Origin: Streptomyces sp. NBC_00557
GTDB taxonomy: Bacteria > Actinomycetota > Actinomycetes > Streptomycetales > Streptomycetaceae
Assembly: GCF_036345995.1 (NCBI RefSeq)
Contig: NZ_CP107796.1
Location: 3,410,001-3,474,000, forward strand
DNA: 64,000 bases
Direction: 5' to 3'
This document shows, piece by piece, positions 55,416-63,999 of this stretch (position 1 is the first letter of the stretch; every line of letters begins with the position of its first letter). The notes beneath the pieces are model-generated. The model was not told where the DNA came from. It made no database searches and saw only the letters and a list, made by a program, of their open reading frames with translations. The translations under genes were made by a program, and so were the position numbers.

Positions 55416-57184
55416 CGTGCCGTACCGGCCTTCGACAGACGGGCCACCGGGTTGCCCTCGGCGGAACTGTCCGACGTGAACCTGAGATCGTCGCCGACCG
55501 GGGTCAACTCGACCTGGTGCGCGGTGGGCACGCAGTGGCCGGGGTTGTCCGCGGCACCCTTGGAGGTGGCGAGGACCTGGGTCTTCGTCACCTTCTTCAG
55601 GGTGAGGACGTCGGTGCACACGCCGCCGATCTGGTCGGTCTGCCGCAGGCGCCCCAACTCCTGCCCGACGGCGGCCTGGTGGACGGTGAGCCGGAAGGTG
55701 CCCGCGGGGAGGCTGCCGCCGAGGGCGGCGGCCTGCCCCTCCCAGGTGCCGAGGTAGCGGGCCGGGACCGCGCCGCGCCTGCCGCCTGGCTCGGCGGCGT
55801 CGCTGGAGGCTGCCGACGGCGCCGTCGAGACCGGGGGACGGCTGCCCTCGCCCCCCGCGGTGTCGTCGTGGAACCAGGGCCGCAGCAGCAGCCCTGCCCC
55901 CAGGCCGCCCACGACCAGCGCCCCGGCGACCGCCAGCACGACCGTGCAGCTCAGCCTGCGCCCGCGGCCGCCGTCCCCCGGCGCGGAGGCCGCCGCCACG
56001 CTGACGGAGAGCCGGCCGGGCGCGTCCGCGTCCCGTGGTCCGGGCACGACGGTCGGCGCCCCGGGCGCGGCCCCGTCCGCACCGGCCGCCGTCTTCGGTG
56101 GAGCCCCGGGCAGGGGAACCCCTGGTGGGCCGGGCGGCATGGGCGGTGGGCCCCCGGCATGCATCACCGGTGCCGGGCCGAAGGTGCCGCTCTGGCTCGC
56201 CGGGTTGGGGGCGGGCAGGACCGCCGGACCCGTCACCGCGGGCGTGTCGAAGGCCACCGGTCCCGAGCGCACCGGCTCCCCCGTGTTCGGTGTGTCCAGG
56301 TTCAGCAGGCGTACGGCGCTGCGGCTGACCTGTTCCACCAGGGGGCCGGGGAGCCAGCCGCCGGAGATCAGGCGGCCGGCGCCTTCGGGGGCGAGGCGGC
56401 GGCCGATGTCGGCCGGGGCCGGGCGGGTGGCCGGGTCCTTCGCCAGGCAGGCCGCCGCCAGCTCCCGCAACTCACCGGTGAGGGGACCGAGTTCGGGTTC
56501 CTCGTGGACGACCTTGTAGAGCAGCGCGGCCGAGGTGTCGCCGCGGAAGGGCGGTTCACCGGTGGCCGCGTGGACGAGGACCGCGCCGAGAGAGAAGACG
56601 TCGGCGGCGCCGGTGGCGCCCTTGCCGAGGATCTGCTCGGGGGCCATGTAGCCGGGCGAGCCGATGGACACGCCGGTGGAGGTCAGGGATGCCGTGCCGG
56701 CCATGGCCCGGGCGATGCCGAAGTCGATGAGCAGCGGCCCGTCCAGGGTCAGCAGGACGTTGGACGGCTTCACGTCCCGGTGCACGAGCCCGAGTTCGTG
56801 CACGGCCGCGAGCGCCTCGGCGAGGCCCGCGCCGAGGGCCCGTACGGTGTGCGCGGGCAGGGGGCCGGTGTCGGCGACGGCGGCGGCGAGGGAGGGGCCG
56901 GCCGCGTACGCCGTGGCGACCCACGGGACGGCCGCGTCCGGGTCGGCGTCGAGGACGGGCGCCGTCCAGGCGCCGCCGACCCGCCGTGCGGCCGCCACCT
57001 CGCGCCGGAACCGCGCGCGGAACTCCTCGTCCTGCGCGAAGTGCGGGTGCACGACCTTCACGGCGACCGTACGGCCGCCCGCGCTGCGGCCGAGGTAGAC
57101 CCGGCCCATGCCGCCGGAGCCCAGCCGGCCGAGCAGCCGGTACGGCCCGACGGCGGCCGGCTCGTCCGCGTCCAACGGCTGCAT
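55412..57184 (-). CDS. Transmembrane Hanks-type Ser/Thr protein kinase
   Basis: This is a 590-aa receptor-like kinase. The kinase domain (residues about 12-270) has the Gly loop LGSGGMGRVYLGRS, the Lys in VAVKVVHP, HRDVKPSNVLL, IDFGIARA and GSPGYMAPEQ. A Pro-rich linker containing GTFGPAPVMHA and PPPMPPGPPG precedes one transmembrane helix (CTVVLAVAGALVVGGLGAGL). The extracellular domain of about 130 aa (RYLGTWEGQAAALGG, with two Cys in GGVCTDV and GHCVPTA) is lipocalin-like. ATG 57184 has GGGGGGAG 5 bp upstream. The prepilin peptidase gene is coupled downstream. Confidence 0.92.
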   Translation of the reverse strand: MQPLDADEPAAVGPYRLLGRLGSGGMGRVYLGRSAGGRTVAVKVVHPHFAQDEEFRARFRREVAAARRVGGAWTAPVLDADPDAAVPWVATAYAAGPSLAAAVADTGPLPAHTVRALGAGLAEALAAVHELGLVHRDVKPSNVLLTLDGPLLIDFGIARAMAGTASLTSTGVSIGSPGYMAPEQILGKGATGAADVFSLGAVLVHAATGEPPFRGDTSAALLYKVVHEEPELGPLTGELRELAAACLAKDPATRPAPADIGRRLAPEGAGRLISGGWLPGPLVEQVSRSAVRLLNLDTPNTGEPVRSGPVAFDTPAVTGPAVLPAPNPASQSGTFGPAPVMHAGGPPPMPPGPPGVPLPGAPPKTAAGADGAAPGAPTVVPGPRDADAPGRLSVSVAAASAPGDGGRGRRLSCTVVLAVAGALVVGGLGAGLLLRPWFHDDTAGGEGSRPPVSTAPSAASSDAAEPGGRRGAVPARYLGTWEGQAAALGGSLPAGTFRLTVHQAAVGQELGRLRQTDQIGGVCTDVLTLKKVTKTQVLATSKGAADNPGHCVPTAHQVELTPVGDDLRFTSDSSAEGNPVARLSKAGTAR

Positions 57185-57262
57185 GCCGTGCTCCCCCCAC
57201 CGCCTGGCGACCCCGGCGCCGCCGACTCGAGCGCCTGTGGGAGGCAGCCTAGTGACGTGCGC

Positions 57263-58120
<858 letters not shown>

Positions 58121-58213
58121 CTAGACCCCGTCCTGTACGGTGCCGGTACCGGCCCCACCGCCGAACGGGTTAGCGGCGGTTCAAACATCCGGGTGACGTG
58201 ATCTTGACCTCTA

Positions 58214-58241
58214 TTGCATTCGGCTGCACGGATGCTAGGCT
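58214..58241 (+). promoter_or_regulatory. Putative promoter of the cold-shock gene
   Basis: TTGCAT (58214-58219) and TAGGCT (58236-58241) are spaced by 16 bp, a good vegetative-sigma-factor layout. Transcription would start near 58248, leaving a leader of about 150 nt. Confidence 0.5.
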
Positions 58242-58247
58242 TGCCGC

Positions 58248-58399
58248 AAGTTGCAGTTTGGTTTCCCTTGCAGTACAGAGCCTGCGGAGCATGTGACCGC
58301 GGGCTCTCGTCGTTTTCAGACGTATGCAGTTGTGCAGCACCAGTTTCACACTTGCAGGTTCTGGAGCAGGGCAACCCTTTTTGAGCCCAAGGAGGGCTT
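58248..58399 (+). promoter_or_regulatory. Long 5' leader of the cold-shock gene
   Basis: About 150 nt with no reading frame separate the promoter from the start. Long structured leaders that melt or refold at low temperature are typical of cold-shock genes. GGAGGG precedes the ATG. Confidence 0.5.
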
Positions 58400-58603
58400 A
58401 TGGCTACCGGAACCGTTAAGTGGTTCAACGCCGAAAAGGGCTTTGGCTTCATCGCCCAGGAGGGCGGCGGCCCCGACGTCTTCGTTCACTACTCCGCGAT
58501 CAACGCCACTGGCTTCCGCTCCCTCGAGGAGAACCAGGCGGTGTCCTTCGACGTCACGCAGGGCCCGAAGGGCCCGCAGGCGGAGAACGTCACCGCGATC
58601 TGA
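58400..58603 (+). CDS. Cold-shock protein (CspA family, ScoF-like)
   Basis: This 67-aa single-domain RNA/DNA chaperone has RNP1 KGFGFIAQ and RNP2 VFVHYSAI. It opens with [15 protein letters not shown] and ends in [11 protein letters not shown], characteristic of Streptomyces ScoF/SC7.0-type proteins. The AAGGAGGG leader end gives a strong Shine-Dalgarno sequence before ATG 58400. It is monocistronic, with a clear terminator after it. Confidence 0.95.
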   Translation: MATGTVKWFNAEKGFGFIAQEGGGPDVFVHYSAINATGFRSLEENQAVSFDVTQGPKGPQAENVTAI

Positions 58604-58651
58604 TCTTCTGATCCGATCGCCCTGGTCGCAGAACCTGAGAGCAGTACCCAA

Positions 58652-58690
58652 GGAGCCCCGCGCCGTTCCGGCGACGGGGCTCCTGCCCTT
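58652..58690 (+). terminator. Intrinsic terminator of the cold-shock gene
   Basis: GGAGCCCCG (58652-58660) pairs with CGGGGCTCC (58675-58683) and is followed by TGCCCTTTTCC. It is the best T-tract-containing hairpin in the window. Confidence 0.88.
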
Positions 58691-58729
58691 TTCCGCCGTC
58701 ATCGCACTGATGAATTTCCGGCGAATTCT

Positions 58730-59332
58730 CTACGTGTGCTCCATGACGAGAAGGAAAGTCGTGCCCGGCAGCAGCGCCTCGTAGGAGTGCGGCACGTCTC
58801 CCCGGCAGGTCATGTAGTCGCCGGGGCCGAGTTCGGCCTCCTCCCCCGCCGGACCCGCCTTCACCCGGCCCGAGGCGACGATCAGGTGCTCGACCGTGCC
58901 GGGGATGTGGGGTTCGGAGACGCGGGCCGCGCCGGGCTCGGCGCACAGGCGGTAGATGTCCCGGCGGGCCCCGGGCGGGCTCGCGGACAGCAGGGTGGCG
59001 ACGTAGGCGGCCTGCCCCGAGGCGACCGACGGGCCCTCGCCGGCCCGGATCACCCGCACGCTCGGCGCCGGCGGTTCGACCAGGGTGCTGAACGGCACGC
59101 CCAGCGCGACCGCGAGCGCCCAGAGCGTCTCCACGTTCGGGTTGCCGCTCGCCGCCTCCAGCTGGGAGAGCGTGGACTTCGCGATGCCGGCGCGTTTGGC
59201 CAGCTCGGAGAGGGACAGGCCGGTGCGGGTGCGCTCCCGCTTGAGCGAGGCGGCGATCCATTCCAGCGGGAGGCGGGCGGCTGCGGGGGGCCGGGGAAGC
59301 GGCGGCTCGGACATGGCGTTCGTTCGCTCCAT
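58730..59332 (-). CDS. XRE-family regulator with cupin domain
   Basis: This is a 200-aa one-component regulator. The N-terminal HTH spans SLKRERTRTGLSLSELAKRA and GIAKSTLSQLEAASGNPNVE. The C-terminal cupin spans PHIPGTVEHLIVASGRVKAG, LGPGDYMTCRGDVPHSYEAL. Such regulators often control a divergent transporter in response to a small ligand; here azlCD begins 54 bp away. Starts at 59332 (ATG) or 59314 (ATG) are both possible. Confidence 0.88.
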   Translation of the reverse strand: MERTNAMSEPPLPRPPAAARLPLEWIAASLKRERTRTGLSLSELAKRAGIAKSTLSQLEAASGNPNVETLWALAVALGVPFSTLVEPPAPSVRVIRAGEGPSVASGQAAYVATLLSASPPGARRDIYRLCAEPGAARVSEPHIPGTVEHLIVASGRVKAGPAGEEAELGPGDYMTCRGDVPHSYEALLPGTTFLLVMEHT

Positions 59333-59386
59333 CGGTACGATCGTTCGGCTTGACGGACGGGTGCGTCACTGTCCATTGTAGAAAAC

Positions 59387-60103
59387 ATGCGTTCGGTGCA
59401 GCGAACACGCGTGGAGGATCCGGAGCACTCCGGTGCCATGTCCCTGGTGCGGGACAGCTCGCTCGTCTGGCTCGCCACCGGTGTCGTCGGCGTGTCCTTC
59501 GGGGCCGTCTCGGTCGCCGGGGGGCTGCCGGTGTGGGTGCCGGTGGTGATGTCCCTGGTGGTGTACGCCGGGTCGGCCCAGTTCAGCGCGGTGGGGGTGC
59601 TGCTCGCCGGGGGCGGTCCGGCCGCCGCGGCGGCGACGGGGCTGCTGCTCAACACCCGTACGGCCGCGTTCGGTCTGGCGGTGGCGGACGTCCTCGGGAG
59701 CGGGCGGGCGAGCCGGTTCCTCGGGGCGCATCTGGTCACCGACGAGACCGTCGCCTTCGCTCTCGCCCAGGACGATCCGGTACGACGGCGGCAGGCGTTC
59801 TGGATCTCCGGGCTCGGGCTGTTCGCCGTGTGGAACACCGGGGTGCTCGGCGGCGCGCTGGCCGGGGGCGCGCTGGGGGACACGGCGCGGTACGGGCTCG
59901 ACGCGGCGTTTCCGGCCGTGCTGGTGGCGCTGGTGCTGCCTCAGGTGCGGGCCGATGCGGTGGTACGGCGGTGCGCGCTGGCCGGGGCGGTGGTGGCTCT
60001 GGCGGTCACGCCCGCGGTGCCGTCCGGGGTGCCGGTGCTGCTCGCCCTGAGCGGGCTGCTGCTTTTCCGCCGTCGGCGGGGCGGAGCGGACGGCGCGGAA
60101 TGA
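59387..60103 (+). CDS. azlC: AzlC-family branched-chain amino acid permease
   Basis: This is the large subunit of an AzlCD-type exporter, 238 aa with about six helices. SLVWLATGVVGVSFGAVSVA, LVVYAGSAQFSAVGVL and AATGLLLNTRTAAFGLAVAD are family segments. The C-terminus is Arg/Gly-rich. ATG 59387 is the longest start; ATG 59438 (MSLVRDSS) is a good alternative and would place the palindrome in the leader. Its stop overlaps azlD (ATGA). The family exports branched-chain amino acid analogues. Confidence 0.88.
   Translation: MRSVQRTRVEDPEHSGAMSLVRDSSLVWLATGVVGVSFGAVSVAGGLPVWVPVVMSLVVYAGSAQFSAVGVLLAGGGPAAAAATGLLLNTRTAAFGLAVADVLGSGRASRFLGAHLVTDETVAFALAQDDPVRRRQAFWISGLGLFAVWNTGVLGGALAGGALGDTARYGLDAAFPAVLVALVLPQVRADAVVRRCALAGAVVALAVTPAVPSGVPVLLALSGLLLFRRRRGGADGAE
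59391..59406. promoter_or_regulatory. GTTCG-N6-CGAAC palindrome at the azlC start
   Basis: A perfect inverted repeat lies just inside the annotated azlC start, with further GTTCG half-sites towards the XRE gene. A TTGACG (-35-like) lies at 59350-59355. It is a plausible operator of the divergent XRE-cupin protein. Confidence 0.4.
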
Positions 60104-60414
60104 GTGCCGGTGTCGTCGTGATTCTCGTGCTGGCCGTGGGGACGTATGCGCTGCGGCTGGTGGGGCCGGTGCTGCACGGACGCGTCGCGATACCGGAGCG
60201 GGTGACGGAGCTTGCGTCGGCCGGGGCGGTGGTGTTGCTGGTGGCGCTGGCCGGCACGGGGGCGTTGACCGAGGGCGGGGGATTCGCCGGGGCCGCCCGG
60301 GTGGGCGGCGTGGCGGCGGGCGTGCTGCTGGCGTGGTTCAGGGCGCCGTTCGTCATGGTGGTCCTGGGGGCGGTGGGGGTGACGGCGTTGCTGAGGGCGA
60401 CCGGAGTCGCCTGA
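60100..60414 (+). CDS. azlD: AzlD-family branched-chain amino acid transport subunit
   Basis: This is the 104-aa small partner of AzlC, with three to four helices (VVVILVLAVGTYALRLVGPV, AGAVVLLVALAGTGALTEGG, MVVLGAVGVTALLRATGV). ATG 60100 overlaps the azlC stop, so the two subunits are translationally coupled. TYALRLVGP is the AzlD signature segment. Confidence 0.9.
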   Translation: MSAGVVVILVLAVGTYALRLVGPVLHGRVAIPERVTELASAGAVVLLVALAGTGALTEGGGFAGAARVGGVAAGVLLAWFRAPFVMVVLGAVGVTALLRATGVA

Positions 60415-60472
60415 CTCGCCCACCCGCCCGGGGCGACAGGGTTGTCGGTGCCGGGCTGTAGCGTCGCGCGGC

Positions 60473-61147
60473 GTGATCGAGGACGACTTTCTTGCTGCCA
60501 CCCGTACCTTCTACGACGCCGTAGCCGAGGACTACGCCGAGCAGTTCCGGGACCACCTGCGCGAGAGGCCGTTGGAGCGGGCCCTGCTCGGCGGGTTCGC
60601 CGAGATGGTGGGCGACGGTGGACGCGTCGCCGACCTCGGGTGCGGAACCGGCGTGGCCACCGCGTATCTCGCCTCCCTCGGTGTCGACGTCTTCGGGATC
60701 GACCTGTCCGAGTCGATGCTCGCCGTCGCCCGCCGCCGCCATCCGGAACTGCGTTTCCGGCAGGGCTCGATGCTGGACCTGGACCTCGCCGACGGCTCGC
60801 TCGCCGGCGCCGTCTCCTGGTACTCGAGCATCCACACCCCCGTCGACGGACTTCCCGCTCTGTTCGCCGAGTTCCACCGGGTGCTGAGGCCCGGCGGACA
60901 CCTGCTCCTCGCCTTCCAGGTGGGCGAGGAGACGCGGCGGCACGACCAGCCGTGGGGCCACCCCGTCGTCCTGGACTTCCACCGGCGCCGCCCCGAGCGG
61001 ATCGCCGGGCTGCTGGAGGACGCCGGGTTCGCGCTCGGCTCCAGCACCGTGCGCGCATCGGACGAGCGGGCCGGGGAGTCCAGCCCGCAGGCGTTTCTGT
61101 TCGCCCGTAAGCACTCCGGCCGGGCAGGCGCGCAAGAGCGATTTTGA
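60473..61147 (+). CDS. Class I SAM-dependent methyltransferase
   Basis: This is a 224-aa small-molecule-type methyltransferase. Motif I is VADLGCGTGVATAYLASLG, the post-I acidic residue is in VFGIDLSESMLAVARRR, and motif III is LRPGGHLLLAFQVGEE. The N-terminal helix FYDAVAEDYAEQFRDHL is typical of Methyltransf_11/25 proteins. GTG 60473 is the start, with weak Shine-Dalgarno. The SARP-like repeat array begins 2 bp after its stop codon. The substrate is unknown. Confidence 0.87.
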   Translation: MIEDDFLAATRTFYDAVAEDYAEQFRDHLRERPLERALLGGFAEMVGDGGRVADLGCGTGVATAYLASLGVDVFGIDLSESMLAVARRRHPELRFRQGSMLDLDLADGSLAGAVSWYSSIHTPVDGLPALFAEFHRVLRPGGHLLLAFQVGEETRRHDQPWGHPVVLDFHRRRPERIAGLLEDAGFALGSSTVRASDERAGESSPQAFLFARKHSGRAGAQERF

Positions 61148-61148
61148 G

Positions 61149-61203
61149 CGCTCGAGAACCGCTGGAGAAACGCTCGAGGACCACTCGAGAATCACTTGAA
61201 ACC
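61149..61203 (+). promoter_or_regulatory. Five-fold 11-bp repeat array with SARP-operator geometry
   Basis: Five units of exactly 11 bp run without gaps. The heptamers TCGAGAA, TGGAGAA, TCGAGGA, TCGAGAA and TTGAAAC start at 61152, 61163, 61174, 61185 and 61196, separated by 4-bp spacers (CCGC, ACGC, CCAC, TCAC). TCGAG-type heptamers at 11-bp spacing are the operators of SARP activators such as DnrI. The last unit contains TTGAAA, usable as a -35 element. The next gene downstream is the small secreted peptide at 61366. Confidence 0.7.
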
Positions 61204-61365
61204 AGGAGTACCGGTGGGCTGACCTGCTCCGGGAACCAGCGGGGAAGGCATGGGGATCGGCGGCCAAGAGCATCAGTCGCGTCGCCGGGGAGCAGCCGGC
61301 GGCCGGATGACGATCCGCTCCTGTGATCCGTCACCGCCGATCCGTCTCTTCCTGGGGGTTTCCAC

Positions 61366-61569
61366 ATGCGTGCCATCGCATCGCGTACGAAGACGGTTCT
61401 GGTCGCGCTCACCGGCACGGGCGTCATCGCGCTCGGCGCCGCGGCGGCCGTTCCGGCGGCCGGTGTGCCGGGCCCGCTCGTGCGCGTCGCCGCGGACCTC
61501 ACCGGTCACCCGGCGCACCCCGGCCCGGCCCTGGCGGACGACCGCGACCCCTTCGTCGTCGCACGCTGA
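61366..61569 (+). CDS. Small secreted peptide of unknown function
   Basis: This 67-aa protein has a clear signal sequence (basic MRAIASRTK, then TVLVALTGTGVIALGAAAAV) with likely cleavage near residue 30-33. The mature peptide is of about 35 residues (VPGPLVRVAADLTGHPAHPG, ending DDRDPFVVAR). It has no Cys. ATG 61366 follows CTGGGGG. It is about 160 bp downstream of the SARP-like array and convergent with the AfsR-like gene. I do not recognise a family; it does not show the repeat pattern of AfsS. Confidence 0.6.
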   Translation: MRAIASRTKTVLVALTGTGVIALGAAAAVPAAGVPGPLVRVAADLTGHPAHPGPALADDRDPFVVAR

Positions 61570-61584
61570 CGCACCCGGCGCCCC

Positions 61585-61640
61585 GCGTTCAGCAACCGGC
61601 GCTTCGGCGTTCAGCGCTTCAGCGCTTCAGCTTCAAGGTT
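61585..61640. repeat. TTCAGCG-type short repeats
   Basis: About seven imperfect 8-9-bp units related to GCGCTTCAG follow one another after the small peptide gene. They may form structured RNA at its 3' end. Confidence 0.5.
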
Positions 61641-61760
61641 CACCTTCAGCGTCGGCCACTGACCGCACCGCGCCCCGCGCGCCGGTCAGCGCAGCGACCA
61701 CGGCACCGTCCGGGCTCATCCCCCGGCCGGTGCCGTTTCCACGAGCACACCGGGAACACC

Positions 61761-61798
61761 GGGGACTCCGGGGGACTCCGGGGACTCCGGGGACTCCG
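61761..61798. repeat. Four GGGGACTCCG tandem repeats
   Basis: Four 9-10-bp units (61761, 61771, 61781, 61790) lie 36 bp beyond the AfsR-like stop codon. G-runs of three to five in each unit could allow a G-quadruplex on the plus strand. Confidence 0.7.
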
Positions 61799-61833
61799 GG
61801 ATCACCGGCCGTCGGCCGGCCCGGGCATCCGCG

Positions 61834-63999
61834 CTACAACCGCCGTCCCGCCTCCGTGACCCCCATCGCGTCGTACAGCGCCTGCGCCGCCCGCAGATGC
61901 CGGGACGCCGTTCGGCCGTCGCCCAGGGCCTCGGCCGCCTCGGCCATGCCGTGCAGGCCGCGGGCGATCTCGATGCGGTAGCCGAGGCGGGTGGCCAGTT
62001 CGTGGGCGCGGCGGTGGAGTTCCATGGCGCGGTCGGCCGCGCCGGCGCGCAGCTGGACCGCGCCCACCACGTTCACCACGGACGACTGGCGCAGCACCGT
62101 GCCGCCGGTGGCGACCAGGTCCAGGGCGCGCTCGGCGTGTTCGGCGGCCAGGCTCACCTCGCCGAAGCGCTGGCAGACGCGGGCCCAGTGGGCGAGGACG
62201 AAGGCCACGTTGCCCGGCTGGCGGGACTCGTCGCACAGTTCGAGCGCCTGGGACAGGACGGCCCGCGCCCGTTCGTCCTCGCCGAGGCCGAAGTGGGCCA
62301 GCGCCAGCCAGGCCAGCGAGGAGATCTCGTGGTTGCGTTCGCCGAGGCGCCGGTTCAGCTCGGTGGCGCGGGCGGCGAGCGAGGCGCCCTGGGCGTAGTG
62401 GCCCGACCAGGTCTGCACGGTGCTGAGGTTGACCAGCGCCTCCGCCTCCGCCCGGTCCATGCCCAGCTCCCGGTGCAGGGCGATGCCCTGGGTGAGGTAG
62501 GCGCGGGCCTCGTCGAAGTCGCCGAGCGCCCCGTGCAGCAGGCCGAGCACCTCGATGCTGAAGGCGCGGGTCCGCGGATCGGTGCCGTGGACGAGTTCCA
62601 GGGCCTCCTGGGCGGTGGTGATGCCGTCGTGGAAGTGGCCGAGCCACCACTGGCCCACGGCCAGGTTGCACAGGCTCAGGCTCAGCAGCACCGGGTCGTC
62701 GAGCTGCCGGCAGGCGGTCACCGCGACCCGGTTGACGACGCGGAACTCCTGGTAGTGGCCGCGCAGATGGAGGTAGAAGAGCACGTTGCGGGCGAGGAGC
62801 GCGGCGGTGCGGTGCATGCCGTGCGTGCCCGCCTGGGCGACGACCGCGAGCAGCGCCTCGCGCTCCCGGTCGAACCAGCACAGCGCCTGCTCGTCGTCGT
62901 CCAGGCGGGGCAGTTCGGCCGCGCCCGGCTCGGGCACGTCGCCGTAGCGGTTGCGGCCGGGGAAGAGGATCTCGCAGGCCTGGTCGGTGGCGAGCGTGTA
63001 GTACGTGACGAGCCGCTCCACCGCGCCTTCCGCGTCGTCCTCCGCCTCCCGCACGCTCATCGCGTACGTCCGCACCAGGTCGTGGAAGACGTACAGCCCC
63101 GCCTCGTGCTGTTCCAGCAGATGCGCGTCGAGCAGGTCCTCCAGGACGTCCTCGGCGTCATGGGCGGCGGCGCCGAGCAGGGCGGCGGCCGAGTGGACGT
63201 CGATGGCGCTGCCGGGGTGCAGCCCGAGCAGCCGGAAGGCGGCGCGCTGCTCCTGCTCCATGGCCTGGTACGACAGCCGGAGCGTGGCTTCGACGCTGCG
63301 CTCCCCCGCGCTGAGCTCGCGCAGCCGCCGGGTCTCGTCGGCGAGCCGGTCGACCAGGTACTGCACGGTCCAGCGGGGCCGGTTGCGCAGCCGGGCGGTG
63401 GTGACGCGCAGCGCGAGGGGCAGCCCGCCGCACAGGCCGGCGAGCCGGGCGACGGCCTGGGGTTCGGCGCCGGTGCGGTCGGCGCCGAGCATGCGGGTGA
63501 GCAGGGTGACGCTGTCGTCGGCGGAGAGCAGTCCGAGGGAGAGCCACTCGGCGCCGTCGAGGTCGAGCATGCGGACCCGGCCGGTGAGGACGGCGAGGCA
63601 GTCCTCGGAGGCGGGCAGCAGGGGCCGTACCTGGGCGGCGCCCGCGGCGTTGTCGAGGACGAGCAGCAGCTTCCGCTGTGCGGAAACGGTTCTCCACAAA
63701 GTGGTACGCCGCTCCAGGTCGTCCGGGATGCGTTCGTCGGGGACGCCCAGGGTGCGCAGCAGCGAGTGCAGCACGGCGCCCGGCTCCTGGGCCTTCTCGC
63801 CGGGGCTGAAACCGCGCAGGTCGACGAAGAGCTGCCCGTCGGGGTAGTCGGCGGCGAGCAGATGGGCGGCGTGCACGGCGAGCGCTGTCTTGCCGCTGCC
63901 GCCCATGCCGTCCACACCGATGATCCGGGTGCCCCCGCCCGCCGGGGCCCGGCCCACCTCGAGCAGGCGGGCCAGTTCCTCGTCGCGGCCGGTGAAGTC
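61834..63999 (-). CDS. AfsR-like STAND regulator (NB-ARC and TPR part; 5' end outside window)
   Basis: The right edge cuts this gene; 722 codons are visible. The frame opens with FTGRDEELARLLEV, then the P-loop GVDGMGGSGKTALAVHAAHL, Walker B KLLLVLDNAAG and GGLPLALRVTTARLRNRPRW, the NB-ARC pattern of AfsR/DnrI-type large regulators. A winged-helix-like segment and about eight TPR units follow (LSLCNLAVGQWWLGHFHDGI, EALVNLSTVQTWSGHYAQGA). The N-terminal DNA-binding and BTAD domains expected for a SARP would lie beyond 64000 and cannot be confirmed. It faces the SARP-like array 0.7 kb away. Confidence 0.88.
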   Translation of the reverse strand, partial: DFTGRDEELARLLEVGRAPAGGGTRIIGVDGMGGSGKTALAVHAAHLLAADYPDGQLFVDLRGFSPGEKAQEPGAVLHSLLRTLGVPDERIPDDLERRTTLWRTVSAQRKLLLVLDNAAGAAQVRPLLPASEDCLAVLTGRVRMLDLDGAEWLSLGLLSADDSVTLLTRMLGADRTGAEPQAVARLAGLCGGLPLALRVTTARLRNRPRWTVQYLVDRLADETRRLRELSAGERSVEATLRLSYQAMEQEQRAAFRLLGLHPGSAIDVHSAAALLGAAAHDAEDVLEDLLDAHLLEQHEAGLYVFHDLVRTYAMSVREAEDDAEGAVERLVTYYTLATDQACEILFPGRNRYGDVPEPGAAELPRLDDDEQALCWFDREREALLAVVAQAGTHGMHRTAALLARNVLFYLHLRGHYQEFRVVNRVAVTACRQLDDPVLLSLSLCNLAVGQWWLGHFHDGITTAQEALELVHGTDPRTRAFSIEVLGLLHGALGDFDEARAYLTQGIALHRELGMDRAEAEALVNLSTVQTWSGHYAQGASLAARATELNRRLGERNHEISSLAWLALAHFGLGEDERARAVLSQALELCDESRQPGNVAFVLAHWARVCQRFGEVSLAAEHAERALDLVATGGTVLRQSSVVNVVGAVQLRAGAADRAMELHRRAHELATRLGYRIEIARGLHGMAEAAEALGDGRTASRHLRAAQALYDAMGVTEAGRRL

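Noticed and set aside
61366..61569. The small peptide as AfsS
   Set aside because: It has an N-terminal signal sequence and lacks the repeated T-A-A-type motifs of AfsS.
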